DNA of 64,000 bases, taken from the NCBI GenBank assembly GCA_946542925.1, contig CAMNLA010000052.1, positions 62,001-126,000 of the forward strand, in the 5' to 3' direction. Below, in pieces: positions 61,221 through 64,000 of the stretch; position 1 is the first letter of the stretch; every line of letters starts with the position of its first letter. The notes beneath the pieces were generated by a model. It did not search any database, was not told the origin of the DNA, and saw only the letters and a list, made by a program, of their open reading frames with translations. This DNA comes from UBA4363 sp002393965 (lineage in GTDB: Bacteria; Bacteroidota; Bacteroidia; Bacteroidales; Paludibacteraceae). A program made the position numbers and the translations under genes.

Positions 61221-62216
61221 ATGAAACACATACTTCTTAAATTATCATCTCACGAGACCCTCTCGCAGAAAGAAGCGAAAGACATCATGTTAAGAATGGC
61301 AGACGGAGAGTTCTCTAACGAACAGATTGCCGCCTTCATGACTATTTTCATCATGCGAGGAACGACACTGGACGAACTCATCGGATTCCGGGACGCTCTT
61401 CTTCTCACGGCTAAAAAGGTCCACTTCGATGACATGGAGACCATCGATATCGTCGGAACAGGCGGCGACGGAAAGAATACGTTCAATATCTCCACGCTGA
61501 GTTGCTTTGTCCTGGCTGGCGCTGGATTCAAGGTAAGCAAACATGGAAATTTCGGAGCGACATCCGTCAGCGGAGCCAGCAATGTGCTGCAGTTTTACGG
61601 CGCACGGTTCTCGAATGAGGAAGACGTACTGCGCCGTGCGTTGGATGAGTGCAATTTCTGCTTCTTCCACGCTCCACTTTTCAATCCCGGTATGAAATAC
61701 GCGGCTCCGGTTCGCAAGGCGCTTGCGGTCCCTACGTTCTTCAATCTGATGGGGCCGCTGATCAATCCGTCACAACCTAAACATCAGGTATGGGGGATCT
61801 ACAATCTGGAGAAACTGCGGTTATACAACTACATCGCACAGAAGATCGGTATCAACTATACGCTCATCCATACCATCGACGGATATGATGAGATATCGCT
61901 TACCGCACCCTCCAAGATTGTCACGAAGGAGAAGGAAATCATCGTCACTCCAGAAGAACTCGGGTTCCGGACCATCCCTCAGGCTTCACTCAGTGGAGGC
62001 GACAGCGTGGAGTCCGCAGCAAGGATTTTCATGGATGTATTGGAGAATAAATCAACGGAGGAACAGCGCAATGCAGTGCTGGCCAATTCTGCCATCGCAA
62101 TCCGTACCGCCCGACCTGATTTCTCTTTCGATGACTGCGTAGGCATTGCCCGTGAGAGTCTCTTGAGCGGAAAAGCAAAGAATGCCTTCCGGAAATTTAT
62201 CGAGATATACCAATAA
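61221..62216 (+). CDS. trpD: Anthranilate phosphoribosyltransferase
   Basis: 331 residues. It joins anthranilate to PRPP. The PRPP loop IVGTGGDGKNTFNIST, KHGNFGATSVSGASNVL, FFHAPLFNPGMKYAAPVRK and NLMGPLINPSQPKHQ are all typical. It lies 43 bases after trpG. Confidence 0.97.
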   Translation: MKHILLKLSSHETLSQKEAKDIMLRMADGEFSNEQIAAFMTIFIMRGTTLDELIGFRDALLLTAKKVHFDDMETIDIVGTGGDGKNTFNISTLSCFVLAGAGFKVSKHGNFGATSVSGASNVLQFYGARFSNEEDVLRRALDECNFCFFHAPLFNPGMKYAAPVRKALAVPTFFNLMGPLINPSQPKHQVWGIYNLEKLRLYNYIAQKIGINYTLIHTIDGYDEISLTAPSKIVTKEKEIIVTPEELGFRTIPQASLSGGDSVESAARIFMDVLENKSTEEQRNAVLANSAIAIRTARPDFSFDDCVGIARESLLSGKAKNAFRKFIEIYQ

Positions 62217-62259
62217 AGAGCAACAAAGTACGGTACTTTTTAACGACATTTGCATCCCC

Positions 62260-63051
62260 ATGGACTCGATTCTCTCTCAAATTCTCGACGACAAGCGAAA
62301 TATGCTGGAGACGGAGGTGAAACCTCACGTCACCATTCAGGATTTCCAACAGCGCCCTCTCTATTCGCGTCCGACCCTGAGTCTGCGCTCCGCTTTGACC
62401 CGTTCCGACCATGGCATCATCAGCGAGTTCAAACGCAAATCACCTTCAAAAGGGTGGATTCACGCCGATGCCGACCCTTTGGAGGTCATCCCTGCTTATG
62501 ACAGGAACGGTGCCGCAGCCGTTTCCATCCTGACGGATACTCCGTACTTCGGGGGAGAGCCCTCGTTTATTGAGGAGGTCCGCCCCCATGTCCACTGTCC
62601 GATTCTCCGCAAGGAGTTTATCATTGACGAACTGCAGATCCACGAGGCAAAAGCAATCGGAGCCGACGCCATTCTCCTTATTGCCTCTGCCATTCCGGTG
62701 GATACGCTGAGACGCTTTATCCTGCTGGCTCACGAGATATCACTTGAAGTGCTGCTTGAGGTTCACAATCTGGAAGAACTGAATGCAACGCTGAATCTCG
62801 GTGCCGATGTCTATGGAGTCAACAACCGCAACCTGAGAACCTTCGTCACGGATGTATCCGTGTCCGAAGTTCTGGCCCGACACTTCACCGAAGAGACGGT
62901 GCATATCAGCGAAAGTGGCATCAGCCATCCAGACACCGTGATCCACCTCCGGAAACTGGGATACAGAGGATTTCTCATGGGTGAGAATTTCATGAAGCAG
63001 AATCATCCGGGCGAAGCCCTGCAACAATTCATCTCACAACTCAGAAAATGA
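62260..63051 (+). CDS. trpC: Indole-3-glycerol phosphate synthase
   Basis: 263 residues, a TIM barrel. ISEFKRKSPSKGWI holds the catalytic Lys, with SILTDTPYFGG, PILRKEFIIDELQI, LLEVHNLEEL, GVNNRNLRTF and ISESGISHPD following. The ATG at 62260 (MDSILSQILDDKRNMLE) is the family start. The frame is open upstream inside the end of trpD. Not fused to trpF, unlike in enterobacteria, but it overlaps it by 4 bases. Confidence 0.97.
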   Translation: MDSILSQILDDKRNMLETEVKPHVTIQDFQQRPLYSRPTLSLRSALTRSDHGIISEFKRKSPSKGWIHADADPLEVIPAYDRNGAAAVSILTDTPYFGGEPSFIEEVRPHVHCPILRKEFIIDELQIHEAKAIGADAILLIASAIPVDTLRRFILLAHEISLEVLLEVHNLEELNATLNLGADVYGVNNRNLRTFVTDVSVSEVLARHFTEETVHISESGISHPDTVIHLRKLGYRGFLMGENFMKQNHPGEALQQFISQLRK

Positions 63052-63692
63052 TCAACGGAAAACTTTTGAAAATATGCGGCATGCGGGAGGCGGACAATAT
63101 CCGCCGCATTGGCTCCGTAATCCATCCTGACCTGATGGGATTTGTATTCTATCCTCCCTCCCCTCGCTATGCCTACTGTCTGGACGTTGCATCCATTGAC
63201 TCCCTGCCCGATGACACGAAGCGCGTTGGGGTGTTTGTCAACGAGTCTCTCTCCGTCATGCGGGAGACAGCAAAACGCTTCCATTTGGACACATTGCAAT
63301 TTCACGGAGCTGAAACACCTGTTCAATGTGTCCAGATGAGGGAAGAAGGTTTCTGCATCATCAAGGCTTTTTCCATAGGAGAAGCCGATGACCTGGAAGC
63401 CATCAGCGATTACGAGGGGGGCTGCGACCTTTTCCTTTTCGATACGAAGACAAGTACTTACGGAGGCAGTGGCAGGACGTTTGACTGGGATCTGCTACGT
63501 CAGTACTCCGGCAATACCCCGTTTCTGTTGAGTGGGGGAATTGGAGAAGATAGTCTGGAGGAGCTGCATCGATTCCACCATCCGAAACTGGCAGGGTACG
63601 ATCTCAACAGCCGTTTTGAGACCTCACCCGGAATCAAGGACATGGCAGCTCTTCAGAGATTCTGCCAAAGAATGACCGCCTCAGACGAATAA
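63048..63692 (+). CDS. trpF: Phosphoribosylanthranilate isomerase
   Basis: 214 residues. The catalytic Cys lies in LLKICGMREADNI (about residue 11), with the catalytic Asp in the C-terminal half (LFLFDTKTSTYGGSGRTFDW), then LLSGGIGEDSL and DLNSRFETSPGIKD. Its ATG overlaps the trpC stop (ATGA), so translation is coupled. A long inverted repeat begins at its stop codon. Confidence 0.97.
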   Translation: MINGKLLKICGMREADNIRRIGSVIHPDLMGFVFYPPSPRYAYCLDVASIDSLPDDTKRVGVFVNESLSVMRETAKRFHLDTLQFHGAETPVQCVQMREEGFCIIKAFSIGEADDLEAISDYEGGCDLFLFDTKTSTYGGSGRTFDWDLLRQYSGNTPFLLSGGIGEDSLEELHRFHHPKLAGYDLNSRFETSPGIKDMAALQRFCQRMTASDE

Positions 63693-63785
63693 GACCTTTT
63701 TTGTGAGCCAGATGAGCAGAGGTCGAACTTTTGAAACCCGGACAATGATAAGCTTGCTTCATCATTTCCTTGGCAAAAAAGGTCT
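63692..63785. repeat. 94-base inverted-repeat element between trpF and trpA
   Basis: AGACCTTTTTTG (63692-63703) and CAAAAAAGGTCT (63774-63785) are perfect 12-base inverted repeats bounding a 70-base centre that has its own dyad (AATGATAAGC with GCTTCATCATT). The left arm starts on the last base of the trpF stop. It can fold as one long stem-loop. Confidence 0.8.
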
Positions 63786-63882
63786 AAATAAAAATAAGGT
63801 TTACTCGAACTATGCCATAGCTCAAAAATAAGGACAATTGAAAATAAACTTTTTTCTATCACAAATAAAAAAAAACGATTCT

Positions 63883-64000
63883 ATGAACCGCATAAACCTA
63901 CTGTTTCAGAACAAGAAAAGCCGTATTCTCTCTGTCTATTTCAGTGCCGGATTTCCACATCTTCATGACACGGTCACTATCATCCGCACCTTGGAGCAGA
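63883..64000 (+). CDS. trpA: Tryptophan synthase alpha chain, 5' part
   Basis: The 39 codons visible before the window ends start MNRINLLFQNKKSRILSVYF and continue SAGFPHLHDTVTIIRTLE, the TrpA N-terminus (the Phe-x-Ala-Gly-Phe/Tyr-Pro stretch). It splits indole-3-glycerol phosphate and passes indole to TrpB. It is 190 bases from trpF, the longest gap in the operon, and follows the inverted-repeat element. Confidence 0.93.
   Translation, partial: MNRINLLFQNKKSRILSVYFSAGFPHLHDTVTIIRTLEQ

Noticed and set aside
1..64000. tRNA, rRNA, insertion sequence, integrase or prophage genes
   Set aside because: I looked for tRNA T-arm sequences, transposase-like proteins and phage genes in gaps and found none convincing.

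Overview
This is a stretch of chromosome from a Bacteroidota bacterium, most likely order Bacteroidales and probably close to Prevotellaceae. The evidence is the promoter style (TTG or TTTG, a spacer of about 19-20 bases, then TAnnTTTG), the near absence of Shine-Dalgarno sites, the LpxC-FabZ fusion, the Bacteroidota-type omega subunit, the DUF4835 gene between coaBC and recN, TonB-dependent uptake, and the trp gene order B-E-G-D-C-F-A. No rRNA, tRNA, insertion sequence, prophage or CRISPR array was seen.

Layout. Bases 1-6,050 hold an AmpG-like transporter cut by the left edge, a PHP phosphatase, RidA, a complete preQ1 set (queC, queD, queE, queF) and a PfkB-type sugar kinase. Bases 6,340-9,700 (minus strand) carry thrS-infC-rpmI-rplT, where infC has no normal start codon but an AUC preceded by a strong AGGAGG. 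Bases 9,790-14,480 carry a lytic transglycosylase, a thioredoxin-fold protein without its CxxC, cstA and a long non-coding stretch. Bases 14,480-25,700 are a plus-strand run: bamD, rpoZ, coaBC, DUF4835, recN, a DUF362/TonB-receptor pair, an Skp-like protein and pepD. Bases 25,800-34,140 carry a LytS/LytR two-component pair, an HD hydrolase, lpxD, lpxC-fabZ, lpxA and glnS. Bases 34,240-41,940 mix a small operon containing a frameshifted acetyltransferase, a glutathione peroxidase, a degenerate aspartyl-protease/TPR protein, a TsaC-like protein, metF and metE.

Bases 42,260-50,300 (minus strand) look accessory. An 11-base tandem repeat is followed by a polysaccharide O-acetylation cassette (SGNH hydrolase, MBOAT acyltransferase, two DHHW proteins) with a UDP-GlcNAc 2-epimerase downstream, and then a DUF3298 lipoprotein with a G-rich repeat at its promoter. 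By eye this block is richer in G+C than the rest. Bases 50,500-57,690 carry an mccB/mccA-like sulfur pair, a glycosyltransferase, a second 2-epimerase, a stand-alone E1-like enzyme, an esterase and a pectinesterase. Bases 57,700-64,000 are the trp operon. It begins with a leader peptide of 21 residues containing Trp-Trp-Trp and with mutually exclusive antiterminator and terminator hairpins, and it runs off the right edge inside trpA.

The strongest points for follow-up are the trp attenuator, the AUC/Shine-Dalgarno start of infC with a promoter embedded in the terminator between thrS and infC, the O-acetylation cassette with its neighbouring minisatellite, two proteins that kept their fold but lost catalytic residues, and a frameshift in a G-tract. 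All calls come from reading the sequence. No searches or folding calculations were run.
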